Source: Acidilobus sp. 7A
Lineage (GTDB): Archaea > Thermoproteota > Thermoprotei_A > Sulfolobales > Acidilobaceae
Assembly: GCF_003431325.1 (NCBI RefSeq)
Contig: NZ_CP010515.1
Span: 1,302,001-1,366,000, forward strand
DNA length: 64,000 bases
Direction of reading: 5' to 3'
Positions 1 through 8,341 of the stretch are shown here, in pieces (position 1 is the stretch's first letter; every line of letters starts with the position of its first letter). Under the pieces are notes generated by a model that saw only the letters and a program-made list of their open reading frames with translations, was not told the DNA's origin and made no database searches. The position numbers were made by a program, and so were the translations under genes.

Positions 1-162
1 TATTCAAACAGCTTCACGGGCTCACCCGCGCAGCCTAGTTGCTGCTTTAATTAATAAGCGCTGAAGAGAGCGGCCTTTTGAGCGCTATTAATAGGACACA
101 AGGCCACAAACTGGTTTGGTCTGTTAAAAGCCAGAGGGCCTCTATGACGCAGGCGATAGGGC

Positions 163-2202
163 GTGTACATAAGCAGAAGACCAAGACTTGGCAAGTCGCG
201 CCTAGGCGAACCAGACCTTATCTTCAGCTACCCGTGGCCAGAAGTCGCTGAGAAGCTTCACATGTACTTGGTGTCTGAGTTCACGTCATACTTCCCTGGA
301 AGGGTGGAGCTCCTCAGGCGCGGGGATAGGGGCGTTGCTACGGTCCCTGTAAGGGAGGGGAAATATCATTATGCCTTCGTTGACAGCCTTTACAGGGTCT
401 ACCAGGACTACGAGAACCCTGCCCGCGAGGTCGTAGATTTAGGTCTAAACATAGGGAAGATCAGCGTAAGTGTTGCAGATGCAGGGCTTTCGGAGCTGCG
501 GGAAGCGCTCTCCGAAGGGGGCCTGCACGGTGAGCTGATACTTCACGACGAGAGGTGGCCGGGCTACTTCTCAGGCTATGGGGGCGCTACAGTTGTTAGG
601 CTGTTCACGCTGAGGGGGGAGGTCGACGAAGTAAGTGTTATTGCAAGGGCTAACAGCTCGTGGAGAACCTTCAGGGCAGCGCGCATGATGAGGGATGAGT
701 ACAGGGATTATTATGAAGCTAGGGTGCCTGACCGCGTTACAGCGTACTACTTTGTGCTGGGGGTCGACGGCAAGAACGTGCCCTTTGGAATCGACGGCCT
801 AGGCTCCCAGGAGCCGTGGGTGCCAGGCAGGGGCTATATAAATGACACCCCATGGTATCTCGGCACATCATATTACCTAGTGTTCCCTGACAGCTTCGCA
901 GGGTATAGCAAAGAGTACGCCTCAGCAACGTCAAGGCCTAGGACTAGCATAGGGGGCAACCTAAGAGCGCTCGCGGAGAGGTTAGATTACATAGCGGACT
1001 TGGGGGTTGAGGCCATTTACCTTACGCCGGTTTACGTCTCAAACTCTTACCATCACTACGACGTAATAGATCAGAGGCACGTTGACGAGTCCCTGGGGGG
1101 TGACGAGGCCCTTGAGAAGCTCATAACTAAGGCTCACAGCTTAGGGTTGAGAATAATAATGGACGTAGTTGTGCATCACACTTCACCCTGCGCTAAGGAG
1201 TTTAGGGACGTCCTGGCCAGCTGGAAGAGCTCAGCGTACTGGGGCTGGTATCGGATTCTTGTCGACTCCCCAATCGAGGTAGCCCAGGACTTGGAAGCGC
1301 TTAAGAGGTACACAGAGTCAGGCTGTAAGAACTTCCCTGAGCAGTTGCGCGGCAAGAAGCCTTTCTACGAGACCTTCGCTGGACTATGGGGGATGCCCAA
1401 GCTTAATGTCAGAAGCAGTGAGGTTCTTGATAATCTCTGTGACATTATGAGAGGGCTTACCCTGAGGGGTGTTGACGGCTTTCGCATAGATGTGGCTCAC
1501 GGCCTTCCTGATAGTAGTATGACAACACTGTATGAGTGCATCGCTAAGGACTCCGACGTGCCAGTTATAATGGAAATTATGGGTGAGCTCTCAAGCTTTC
1601 CTATGGGGGTTGTCGCCAACTCAGCTATGAATTATGAGGCCAGAGGACCAATAATAAGGTTCTTCAAGGGAGAGATAACCGCAGCCGAGCTCTCAGAGGC
1701 CCTCAATAGGCAGTACCTGAGGCTTCCATTGTATGTTGCAAACGCCCTTTATAACCTGCTAGGAAGCCATGATACTCCAAGAATATTAGACGTCCTAGGA
1801 TCGTCAGAGCTCGTCATCAGAGCCTTCGTGCTTCTGTCACTTCTTTACGGGTCGCCCAGCATATATTATGGGGATGAGATTGGCCTCAGGGGTGGCAAAG
1901 ACCCCGACAACAGGCTCCCCATGCCGTGGGATGAGGGCGCCTGGGACAAGGGCCTCAGGAGTCTGATGCGAGACCTGCTAAGCATAAGGAGGAGGGTGGC
2001 CGCGCTAAGGTACGGCTTCTTCAGGTCAGAGCCTTTAGGGGCTGACGCCATAGCTGTGGAGAGGAGCTACCAAGGCGACGAGGTCGTTGGCTACATCACC
2101 CGTGGTCCCGTTAGCATGGGTAACATAAAGTGTGGCGAGATACTGTTGGGGAGGGGGTTCAACGACAAGGTTCTCGACGGCTTTTTAATATGTAAGTCCT
2201 AG
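163..2202 (+). CDS. GH13 alpha-glucan hydrolase (neopullulanase/alpha-amylase type)
   Basis: A 679-aa glycoside hydrolase family 13 protein that should cleave alpha-1,4 (possibly alpha-1,6) glucosidic bonds in maltodextrin or glycogen. The four GH13 regions are visible: DVVVHH (about residues 334-339), GFRID with nucleophile D443, the acid/base region IMEIMGE (E471 or E475), and GSHD with D537. About 230 residues of beta-rich N-terminal domain precede the barrel, as in neopullulanase and cyclomaltodextrinase. There is no signal peptide, so it is probably cytosolic. The GTG start follows a TATA-like TTAAAA at about 124-129, implying a short leader. A glucan phosphorylase lies 81 nt downstream on the same strand. 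Substrate specificity cannot be read from the sequence. Confidence 0.85.
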   Translation: MYISRRPRLGKSRLGEPDLIFSYPWPEVAEKLHMYLVSEFTSYFPGRVELLRRGDRGVATVPVREGKYHYAFVDSLYRVYQDYENPAREVVDLGLNIGKISVSVADAGLSELREALSEGGLHGELILHDERWPGYFSGYGGATVVRLFTLRGEVDEVSVIARANSSWRTFRAARMMRDEYRDYYEARVPDRVTAYYFVLGVDGKNVPFGIDGLGSQEPWVPGRGYINDTPWYLGTSYYLVFPDSFAGYSKEYASATSRPRTSIGGNLRALAERLDYIADLGVEAIYLTPVYVSNSYHHYDVIDQRHVDESLGGDEALEKLITKAHSLGLRIIMDVVVHHTSPCAKEFRDVLASWKSSAYWGWYRILVDSPIEVAQDLEALKRYTESGCKNFPEQLRGKKPFYETFAGLWGMPKLNVRSSEVLDNLCDIMRGLTLRGVDGFRIDVAHGLPDSSMTTLYECIAKDSDVPVIMEIMGELSSFPMGVVANSAMNYEARGPIIRFFKGEITAAELSEALNRQYLRLPLYVANALYNLLGSHDTPRILDVLGSSELVIRAFVLLSLLYGSPSIYYGDEIGLRGGKDPDNRLPMPWDEGAWDKGLRSLMRDLLSIRRRVAALRYGFFRSEPLGADAIAVERSYQGDEVVGYITRGPVSMGNIKCGEILLGRGFNDKVLDGFLICKS

Positions 2203-2283
2203 AGCCTTTTAAAGAGCGTTAAATTAGCGAAGACTCGTAGACTTTATAACTAGTCAAGGGCCACAGCTCTAGGTGCAAGCCTA

Positions 2284-3861
2284 GTGAAGGACGTCATAGT
2301 TTCAGTGACGCCGGAGATAGCGCTGGACGAGCTGTACGGCTATGCTGGAGGCTTGGGGGTCCTGGAGGGCGACAAGTTTTACGCTATGTCAAGGAGAGGG
2401 GCCAAGTACTACGTAATAACCCTGCTCTATAGGCACGGGTACGTCGACTACTCCTTTAGTGATGATGACACACCAATACCTAAGGAGCAGGAGCAGCCAA
2501 TTAACATAGAGACCGTGCTTAGGCCTGAGAGGGAGTTTAAAGTAAAGGTTAAGGGCCACGAGATAATTGCTAGACCGTGGCTTTACGAGCGCGGCAACGC
2601 CAAGGTCGTGTTCATTGAGGCTGTGTGCCCTATCTGGGCTAGAAGGTACTGCGAGCAGGCCTACATAGAGAACAACTTTGAGGAGAACGCTTACAAGTAC
2701 GTATTCCTGGCCAAGGCTGCAGCGACCTACATAAGGGACTACATAGGCCTTGACAAGGTGCGTAACATAGACCTCCAGGAAGCATACACGGTGCTCGTTA
2801 TGCTGGCGCTACCGGAGTTCAAGGAGTATCGCTTCATAACTCACACGCCAGGGCCTTGGGGCCATCCCGTTTACCCCACGGCAATGTTGTCTGAGGAGTT
2901 CGGCTTTGGGTATCCAGAGCCCTACGTAGTGCTAACCAAGATAGGCATGGAGCGCGCCACCATAACTTACGCGGTTGCAGCTAAACATGAGGAGATAACT
3001 AAGAAGACGTTCCCAGGCTATGCCGAAAAGATCTCCCACATAACCAACGGCATAGACTTGGAGAGGTGGGTTCACCCCGCGCTTAAACAGCTCATAAACG
3101 CAAAGGGCCTGGAGAACTTAACAGAGGATGACTTGTGGGCTACTCATCAGCAGGCCAAGAAGGACTTCCTTAACTTTATAAAGGCGTACAAAGACGTGAA
3201 CGACGAGTACCTTGAGAGACCTATAGTTGTTTGGCTCAGGAGGAACACCCGCTACAAGAGGCCCTACTTCATAGCTAGGTTCATAGAGGAAAATAACCTG
3301 AAAGATGTACTCTTTGTGATAGGGGGCAAAGCACACCCAAGGGACGTGGACGGGCTATCGTTCATGAGGGAGTTCCACAAGCTCTCTAAGAAGTACCCCA
3401 ACGTGGTTCACATACACGACTATGATGTGACAAAGGCTAAGGTCCTTCAGACAGGGGGCGACGTACAGACATTTACGCCATTCAGCGGATGGGAGGCCAG
3501 TGGCACCAGCTTCATGAAGTCCCTCGCTAATGCCATACCTGTAGTGTCATCAAAGGATGGCGCCGTCGTTGAAGTAGTTCAGCATGGAGTTAATGGGTGG
3601 CTCTTTGGCGAGGACTTAAGGGAGCTAGTTAACATCTACACAGACCCCAAGGCCCAGGAGATAGACGAGAAAGATTACAGCGAGTTCTCTAAGTATCTCC
3701 TCGAGGCCATAAACATATATGGAACCGACAAGTACAGGACTATGTCGCTCTCGGCCCTAAAGACGTCGTATAAGTTCGTTGATATAAACAGGGCTCTCGA
3801 CGAATTCTACTTTAAGAAGCCCGAAGAGATCAAGAAGGAGCCTGAGAGACAAAAGCAATAA
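2284..3861 (+). CDS. Alpha-glucan phosphorylase-like glycosyltransferase, short archaeal form
   Basis: A 525-aa protein with GT35 (glycogen/maltodextrin phosphorylase) landmarks: YAGGLGVLEGD near residues 19-29 matches the phosphorylase N-terminal glycine loop, and EASGTSFMK near 404-412 matches the segment whose lysine (here K412) binds pyridoxal phosphate. It would release glucose-1-phosphate from alpha-glucans in the cytoplasm. It is far shorter than the ~800-aa bacterial, eukaryal and Pyrococcus enzymes but similar to the compact crenarchaeal form. The C-terminus (from about 505) is Lys/Glu-rich. GTG start at 2284; a TATA-like TTTATAA lies at about 2243-2249. It is probably co-expressed with the upstream GH13 enzyme. 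A GT5-type synthase is the main alternative, less likely given EASGTxxMK. Confidence 0.72.
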   Translation: MKDVIVSVTPEIALDELYGYAGGLGVLEGDKFYAMSRRGAKYYVITLLYRHGYVDYSFSDDDTPIPKEQEQPINIETVLRPEREFKVKVKGHEIIARPWLYERGNAKVVFIEAVCPIWARRYCEQAYIENNFEENAYKYVFLAKAAATYIRDYIGLDKVRNIDLQEAYTVLVMLALPEFKEYRFITHTPGPWGHPVYPTAMLSEEFGFGYPEPYVVLTKIGMERATITYAVAAKHEEITKKTFPGYAEKISHITNGIDLERWVHPALKQLINAKGLENLTEDDLWATHQQAKKDFLNFIKAYKDVNDEYLERPIVVWLRRNTRYKRPYFIARFIEENNLKDVLFVIGGKAHPRDVDGLSFMREFHKLSKKYPNVVHIHDYDVTKAKVLQTGGDVQTFTPFSGWEASGTSFMKSLANAIPVVSSKDGAVVEVVQHGVNGWLFGEDLRELVNIYTDPKAQEIDEKDYSEFSKYLLEAINIYGTDKYRTMSLSALKTSYKFVDINRALDEFYFKKPEEIKKEPERQKQ

Positions 3862-3863
3862 CC

Positions 3864-4697
3864 CTACTGCCTTGGGCTGAGGGCCTCCTTCACCTTATTA
3901 ATGAGGTCCTTAAGCGCGGAGAAGAAGCTAGGCCCATAGTGGGCTAAGCTATCATAGTCAAGTATAGCTATGCGGCCCTCCTTTACAGCCCTCAGATTGT
4001 CTAGTCCTCTCTCAGCGAACCTCCTCCTAACCTTATCAGGAGTCGCGTTCTCGCCCAGCTTCTGCTCATAAACTATGACGTCGGGGTCGAACTTAGCTAT
4101 GGCCGAGTTGTCAGGGTTCACTATGTACGGAACTCTAGCCTCTGAGAACGGATGGGAGGCGCCGAGGAGGTCAAGGGCGTCACCTATATAGCTGTGAGCG
4201 CCGACGCTGACAGGACCCCCCAGGTCGATCTCATAGTAAAGCTTAACACCGGTGAGGGCATCCTTGAGGTCCAAGACCTGCTTGACCAGGCTAAAGGCCA
4301 GTTCCCTAGCCTTCTGAAGTTCTCCTATTAGGATTCCTGTAACTATTACGTTATCTATTATGCCATAAATGCTCACAGGCAGTGGGATGGGATAGACCGT
4401 GTAGCCCTTAGTCTCAAGCTCAGCTATCCTGTCCCTCTGAGCGCCGGTAGTCACTAGGATGAGGTCTGGGTTGAGCTTCTGCAGGAGGCTGTAGTTAACG
4501 TTCAGGTAGGCGCCAACTCTGGGCTTCTTCGAAACCTCGGGTGGCTTATCACAGAAGAAGCTGACACCCACAACCCTATCTTCAGCCCCTAGCATGTAAA
4601 GGGTCTCGGTTATTGCAGGGGCAAGGCTCACTATCCTTGAGGGTCTCTCAGGGACCTCAACCTCCTTCCCGAGGATCTCAGAGAACAGCTTGACCAT
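3864..4697 (-). CDS. BtuF-like periplasmic-binding-fold protein without signal peptide
   Basis: A 277-aa protein of the helical-backbone metal-receptor superfamily (cobalamin BtuF / siderophore FhuD type). Family landmarks are RIVSLAPAITETLYMLGA near residue 20, NPDLIL near 75 and SYIGDALDLLGA in the C-terminal lobe. The protein starts directly with MVKLFSEILGKEV and has neither a signal peptide nor a lipobox, so it looks cytosolic or non-canonically exported. No ABC permease or ATPase is adjacent. The next genes on the other side of the intergenic region encode B12-dependent methylmalonyl-CoA mutase, which makes cobalamin a natural ligand guess (inference). It converges with the phosphorylase gene, 2 nt away. 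A perfect inverted repeat abuts the ATG. Confidence 0.75.
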   Translation of the reverse strand: MVKLFSEILGKEVEVPERPSRIVSLAPAITETLYMLGAEDRVVGVSFFCDKPPEVSKKPRVGAYLNVNYSLLQKLNPDLILVTTGAQRDRIAELETKGYTVYPIPLPVSIYGIIDNVIVTGILIGELQKARELAFSLVKQVLDLKDALTGVKLYYEIDLGGPVSVGAHSYIGDALDLLGASHPFSEARVPYIVNPDNSAIAKFDPDVIVYEQKLGENATPDKVRRRFAERGLDNLRAVKEGRIAILDYDSLAHYGPSFFSALKDLINKVKEALSPRQ

Positions 4698-4756
4698 ACG
4701 GCTTCCCTCTTTGAAGGCGTATTTTTAGCGCTATTATTGCTGTAATGGGAAGCCGT
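4698..4756 (-). promoter_or_regulatory. 10-bp perfect inverted repeat flanking the promoter of the BtuF-like gene
   Basis: ACGGCTTCCC at 4698-4707 is exactly complementary to GGGAAGCCGT at 4747-4756. The pair brackets an AT-rich TATA-like stretch (minus strand CTAAAAATACG, about 4719-4731), and the proximal arm touches the ATG at 4697. It could be an operator for a dimeric regulator or a leader stem that sequesters the start codon; the sequence does not decide between them. Confidence 0.55.
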
Positions 4757-4805
4757 TAATGTTGTCCGTCGCTAGGCGCGTTTGTTAGGAATACCTCCGG
4801 GTCTC

Positions 4806-4846
4806 TGACCCCTCCCCGCCCTAGAAGGGCGAGGCTTTCGGTTGTA
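4806..4846 (-). repeat. Solo IS605-type right-end hairpin, copy 1
   Basis: Read on the minus strand this is TACAACCGAAAGCC followed by an 8-bp G/C stem (CCTCGCCC / GGGCGGGG) and a trailing GAGGGGTCA. The loop is five bases here (four in the other copies). It belongs to a family of five dispersed copies in this window. Such hairpins are typical of the right ends of archaeal IS200/IS605-family elements, where they form the scaffold of the TnpB-associated RNA. No transposase gene is attached. Confidence 0.7.
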
Positions 4847-4900
4847 GCCCTGAGCTGGAAAGCTTTAGGTAGCTTGACAACAAATTGGCGCGCTAAGCCT

Positions 4901-5114
4901 AACGTAGCTGTTTTTGACTTTCATATATGACTAAAGGTATACCATCAGCCCAGAAGCAGTGCCGTGAGTCCCTGGAGGGGCGAGCCAGGCACTCAGGGCG
5001 TGGGGCCCCAGGTAACCCTGAGCGCCCCCAGGCCCTATGAGACCCCGAGCGGGGCGCGGGGGAACAAGGATGAGGCTATGAAGACAAGTCATGTAAATCT
5101 ATTTGAGAGCTGAA
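4901..5114 (+). mobile_element. 210-bp IS605/tnpB-derived remnant, copy 1
   Basis: It shares its left end (CGTAGCTGTTT ... ACTTTCATATA), a ~90-bp core and its right end (GAGAGCTGAA) with a second copy at 29364-29571. The core reads in one frame as a tail containing PSGARGNKDEAM before a stop, parallel to PSGVRGNKDEAM in the other copy; this looks like the 3' end of a tnpB gene with the rest deleted (inference from sequence style). The right end forms a small hairpin, GAGAGC-TGAA-GCTCTC, at 5105-5120. Together with copy 1 of the solo hairpin it fills the gap between the BtuF-like and mutase genes. Confidence 0.6.
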
Positions 5115-5163
5115 GCTCTCCGGCACTCCAGGCCAATATCTTAGCGTCTTTTTCCGGGGCTTG

Positions 5164-5196
5164 CTATAAAATGCTCTACTTGCTGCCTATAAAAAC
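5164..5196 (+). promoter_or_regulatory. Tandem TATA boxes of the mutase operon
   Basis: Two TATA-like boxes, CTATAAAATG (5164-5173) and CTATAAAAAC (5187-5196), precede the mutase gene. The first would place a transcription start near 5194, giving an 11-nt leader to the GTG at 5205. The second would start near 5217 and favour the in-frame GTG at 5229. Confidence 0.5.
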
Positions 5197-5204
5197 TTCG
5201 TAAA

Positions 5205-6929
5205 GTGAATAATACCGGGTGTCCGCTAGTGGGTACGATATTTAACGAAGATGAGGTAAAGAAAATAGGTGAGAAAGCAGAGCGGTGGAAGGTCGTAACT
5301 TTAAAGCAGTGGGTAGAGAGGCTGCCGGAGAGGCAGGAGTCCTTTACCACGCTTAGCGATATACCTATAAAGGAGGTCTACACGCCGGCCGACATACCTA
5401 ACTTTAGCTACGAGGAGAAGCTTGGCATGCCAGGCGAGTACCCCTTCACCAGGGGTATTCATGCAACTATGTATAGGGCCCGTCTCTGGACAATGAGGAT
5501 GTTCAGCGGCTACGGAGGCCCTGAGGAGACTAACAAGAGACTCAAGTTTCTGATAGAGCACGGTGAGACCGGCCTGAGCCTAGCCTTTGATTACCCCACG
5601 CTAGTAGGTGTCGACCCTGACGACCCGATGGCCGAGGGAGAGGTTGGAATAGTTGGCGTTAGCGTCCCGAGCGTTGTAGACATGGACGTAGTTTTCAATG
5701 GTATAGACATGAGCAAGGTAACCACGAACATGACCATAAACCCTCCCGCCCCCGCCCTCCTAGCCTTCTACGTAGCTGTGGCTGAGAAGCAGGGAGTCCC
5801 ATATACTCAGATAGGAGGGACCACCCAGAACGACCCTCTCAAGGAGTTCATGGCGCAGAAGAGCTATGTCTTCCCACCAGAGCCCGCAGTGAAGGTAGCC
5901 ATGGATCTCATAGAGTGGAGCGTCAAGAACCTGCCCAAGTGGAACCCAATAAGCATAAGCGGCTACCACATAAGGGAGGCCGGCGCAACGGCTGTCCAAG
6001 AGCTGGCGTTTACCTTAGCTGACGGCATAGAATATGTGAGGCAACTGAAGAACAGGGGGCTTGACGTTGACTCCTTCGCCCCAAGGCTCAGCTTCTTCTT
6101 CGATGCACACATTAACTTCTTTGAGGAGATAGCGAAGTTCCGCGCCGCTAGAAGGATGTGGGCCAAGATAATGAGGGACTGGTTCGGCGCCAAGAACCCG
6201 AGGAGCTGGTGGCTCAGGTTTCACACGCAGACGGCCGGCGTGTCACTGACAGCGCAGCAGCCCTGGAATAACATAGTTAGGACTGCAATTGAGGCCTTAG
6301 CTGCTGTGCTCGGCGGCACCCAGAGCCTTCACACAAACAGCTTTGACGAGCCCTTCAGGGTGCCGAGCGAGTTCGCGGCCAAGATAGCGCTGAGGACGCA
6401 GCAGATAATAGCGTATGAGACCGGCGTGGCGGACACCATAGATCCCTTGGCTGGGAGCTACTATGTTGAGTGGCTGACGGATGAGGTTGAGGAGCGCGCG
6501 TGGAAGTACATTGACAAGATAGAGGGCATGGGAGGCATGCTTGAGGCCGTCAAGAAGGGCTTTCCGCAGAGGGAGATAGCGGACGCCGCCTACAAGTTCC
6601 AGAAAGACGTCGATGAAGGCAGGAGGTTTATAGTTGGCGTTAACATATTTGCGGAGAACGAGGTAGAGGACATTAGGAAGGTGCCACTGTTGGAGTTTGA
6701 TCAGCAGGAGACGGAGAGGAGGCAGAAGCAGAGGATAGCGCAGGTAAGGTCAATGAGAGACCAGCAGAGGTGGGCCAGGTCCCTTGATGAGCTGAGGAGG
6801 GCCGCTGAGAAGGGTGAGAATATCATGCCTTACGTGCTTAATGCAGCTAAGGCTTACGCTACTCTTGGGGAGATCATGAATACCTTGAAGGAGGTGTATG
6901 GCGTCTATGTCGAGCCTCCAATATACTGA
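5205..6929 (+). CDS. mcmA1: Methylmalonyl-CoA mutase, large (catalytic) subunit
   Basis: A 574-aa TIM-barrel subunit of adenosylcobalamin-dependent methylmalonyl-CoA mutase, which interconverts (R)-methylmalonyl-CoA and succinyl-CoA. The substrate-channel motif [11 protein letters not shown] is at residues 81-91 (Y90 in the position of the active-site tyrosine), followed by [25 protein letters not shown] and the late [17 protein letters not shown] block. The length is normal for archaeal split-subunit enzymes, whose B12-binding domain is a separate gene. That gene starts 32 nt before this one ends. Start choice is uncertain between GTG 5205 and GTG 5229. No epimerase or propionyl-CoA carboxylase gene is present in the window. 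Confidence 0.95.
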   Translation: MNNTGCPLVGTIFNEDEVKKIGEKAERWKVVTLKQWVERLPERQESFTTLSDIPIKEVYTPADIPNFSYEEKLGMPGEYPFTRGIHATMYRARLWTMRMFSGYGGPEETNKRLKFLIEHGETGLSLAFDYPTLVGVDPDDPMAEGEVGIVGVSVPSVVDMDVVFNGIDMSKVTTNMTINPPAPALLAFYVAVAEKQGVPYTQIGGTTQNDPLKEFMAQKSYVFPPEPAVKVAMDLIEWSVKNLPKWNPISISGYHIREAGATAVQELAFTLADGIEYVRQLKNRGLDVDSFAPRLSFFFDAHINFFEEIAKFRAARRMWAKIMRDWFGAKNPRSWWLRFHTQTAGVSLTAQQPWNNIVRTAIEALAAVLGGTQSLHTNSFDEPFRVPSEFAAKIALRTQQIIAYETGVADTIDPLAGSYYVEWLTDEVEERAWKYIDKIEGMGGMLEAVKKGFPQREIADAAYKFQKDVDEGRRFIVGVNIFAENEVEDIRKVPLLEFDQQETERRQKQRIAQVRSMRDQQRWARSLDELRRAAEKGENIMPYVLNAAKAYATLGEIMNTLKEVYGVYVEPPIY

Positions 6930-7350
6930 GGAAAGGCCGTTCAAGGTGATAGTTGCTAAGCTAGGCCTTGACGGCCATGACAGGGGGGCCAAGGTCATAG
7001 CTAGGGCCTTGAAGGACGCAGGCTTCGAGGTTGTATACACAGGCATAAGGCAGACCCCTGAGCAGGTTGCAAGAGCTGCCATTGAGGAGGACGCCGACGT
7101 TATAGGTGTAAGCATACTCAGCGGTGCTCATATACACCACGTGAGGCTCCTGATGGAGAAGCTAAGTGAAATGGGAGGCTCCGACATCCCGGTGGTAGTT
7201 GGTGGCACCATACCAATAGTTGACGTTGATGAGCTGAAGAGGCTAGGGGTCAGGGATGTTTTTCTCCCAGGCGAAAGCCTGGGCAGGATAGTAGACGTAG
7301 TTAGAAAGCTTGCGGAGGAGAAGCGCCGTGCGGAGCTCAGCGGAGGCTGA
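6898..7350 (+). CDS. mcmA2: Methylmalonyl-CoA mutase, small B12-binding subunit
   Basis: A 150-aa cobalamin-binding domain that forms the active mutase with the upstream large subunit. The hallmark DxHxxG motif is D25-G-H27-D-R-G30, with H27 as the expected lower axial cobalt ligand; later [11 protein letters not shown] and VVVGGTIP complete the flavodoxin-like fold. The ATG overlaps the large-subunit gene by 32 nt, suggesting translational coupling; ATG 6907 is an alternative start. Its own end overlaps the meaB start. Gene order large-small-MeaB is the standard archaeal arrangement. Confidence 0.95.
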   Translation: MASMSSLQYTEERPFKVIVAKLGLDGHDRGAKVIARALKDAGFEVVYTGIRQTPEQVARAAIEEDADVIGVSILSGAHIHHVRLLMEKLSEMGGSDIPVVVGGTIPIVDVDELKRLGVRDVFLPGESLGRIVDVVRKLAEEKRRAELSGG

Positions 7351-8341
7351 ACTTAGCTTGAGTGAAAAGGTTGACTTCAAGCAACTGCTCGAGAGCGCTG
7401 CCAAAGGGAACCTTAGGAGCATAGGCAGGCTGCTCACACTAATGGAGAACCCCTACAGGCTTCCGCCAGAGGTCTTCGACGGCATAGCGCGCATGGCCGG
7501 TAAAGCGCACATTATAGGAGTCACAGGAATACCTGGGGCTGGCAAGAGCACGCTCATCTCTAAGCTGATAACGGAGTTCAGAAGGCGGGGCAACAGGGTG
7601 GCTGTGGTAGCTATAGATCCTAGCTCGCCGTTGAGCGGTGGTGCCCTCCTGGGCGACAGGCTGAGGATGCAGGAGAAGGCCGAGGACCCCGGGGTCTTCA
7701 TAAGGAGCGTCTCGACTAGGGGGCTCAGGGGTGGCCTGAGCTTAGCGGCGCTTTCAATGGTGGAGGTCCTTGACGCGCTTGGGTATGACAAGGTTATAAT
7801 CGAGACTGTTGGCGTGGGACAAGCTGAGACTGACATAATGAACGCCGTGCACACTGTTGTTGTTGTGACAATGCCTGGCGTTGGTGACGACATTCAGGCC
7901 CTCAAGGCGGGAGTTATGGAGATAGGCAACATATATGTGCTCAACAAGAGCGACCTGCCAGGTGCCCAGGAGGCCTTTGAGTACATATCATTTGCACTTA
8001 GCAAGGGTGAGCTTGGACAGCGCACGGGCGACTGGTCTCCCAGGCTAATAAGGGCCAGTGCAGTGATGGGGTCCGGCGTAGAGGACGTGGCCAACGTCAT
8101 CGATGAGCACATAAGTTATCTCAGGTCTAACGGCCTAGCCTATGAAAAGGTGGCCGCCAGGAGGTTGACGCTTGTCAGGCTTATGGCTGAGCGTATGATA
8201 GCTGATAGCGTTGAGAGGGCTCTTCAGGTCAAGATTAATGACTTAAAGGAAAGGGTTGCTAGGGCTGAGGGCATTCTTGAGATATCTGCCGAGCTTGCTG
8301 ACGCTGCCTGCAAGCTCATGAGCTCGACGAAACCTAAATAA
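7328..8341 (+). CDS. meaB: MeaB/ArgK-type G-protein chaperone of methylmalonyl-CoA mutase
   Basis: A 337-aa P-loop GTPase that guards cofactor loading and protects methylmalonyl-CoA mutase. Visible motifs are Walker [10 protein letters not shown] (about residues 67-75), the [15 protein letters not shown] family block, IIETVGVGQ (switch II region) and NKSD for guanine recognition. I start at GTG 7328 because GGAGGAG lies eight bases upstream; an in-frame TTG at 7310 would add six residues. It overlaps the small mutase subunit gene by 23 nt, so all three genes form one coupled operon. A strongly AT-rich stretch (8338-8366) follows the stop and may end transcription. Confidence 0.95.
   Translation: MRSSAEAELSLSEKVDFKQLLESAAKGNLRSIGRLLTLMENPYRLPPEVFDGIARMAGKAHIIGVTGIPGAGKSTLISKLITEFRRRGNRVAVVAIDPSSPLSGGALLGDRLRMQEKAEDPGVFIRSVSTRGLRGGLSLAALSMVEVLDALGYDKVIIETVGVGQAETDIMNAVHTVVVVTMPGVGDDIQALKAGVMEIGNIYVLNKSDLPGAQEAFEYISFALSKGELGQRTGDWSPRLIRASAVMGSGVEDVANVIDEHISYLRSNGLAYEKVAARRLTLVRLMAERMIADSVERALQVKINDLKERVARAEGILEISAELADAACKLMSSTKPK

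Noticed and set aside
1-17. Start of a leftward gene at the left edge (GTG, MKLFE)
   Set aside because: A plausible ribosome site and TATA-like box exist, but only five codons are inside the window.
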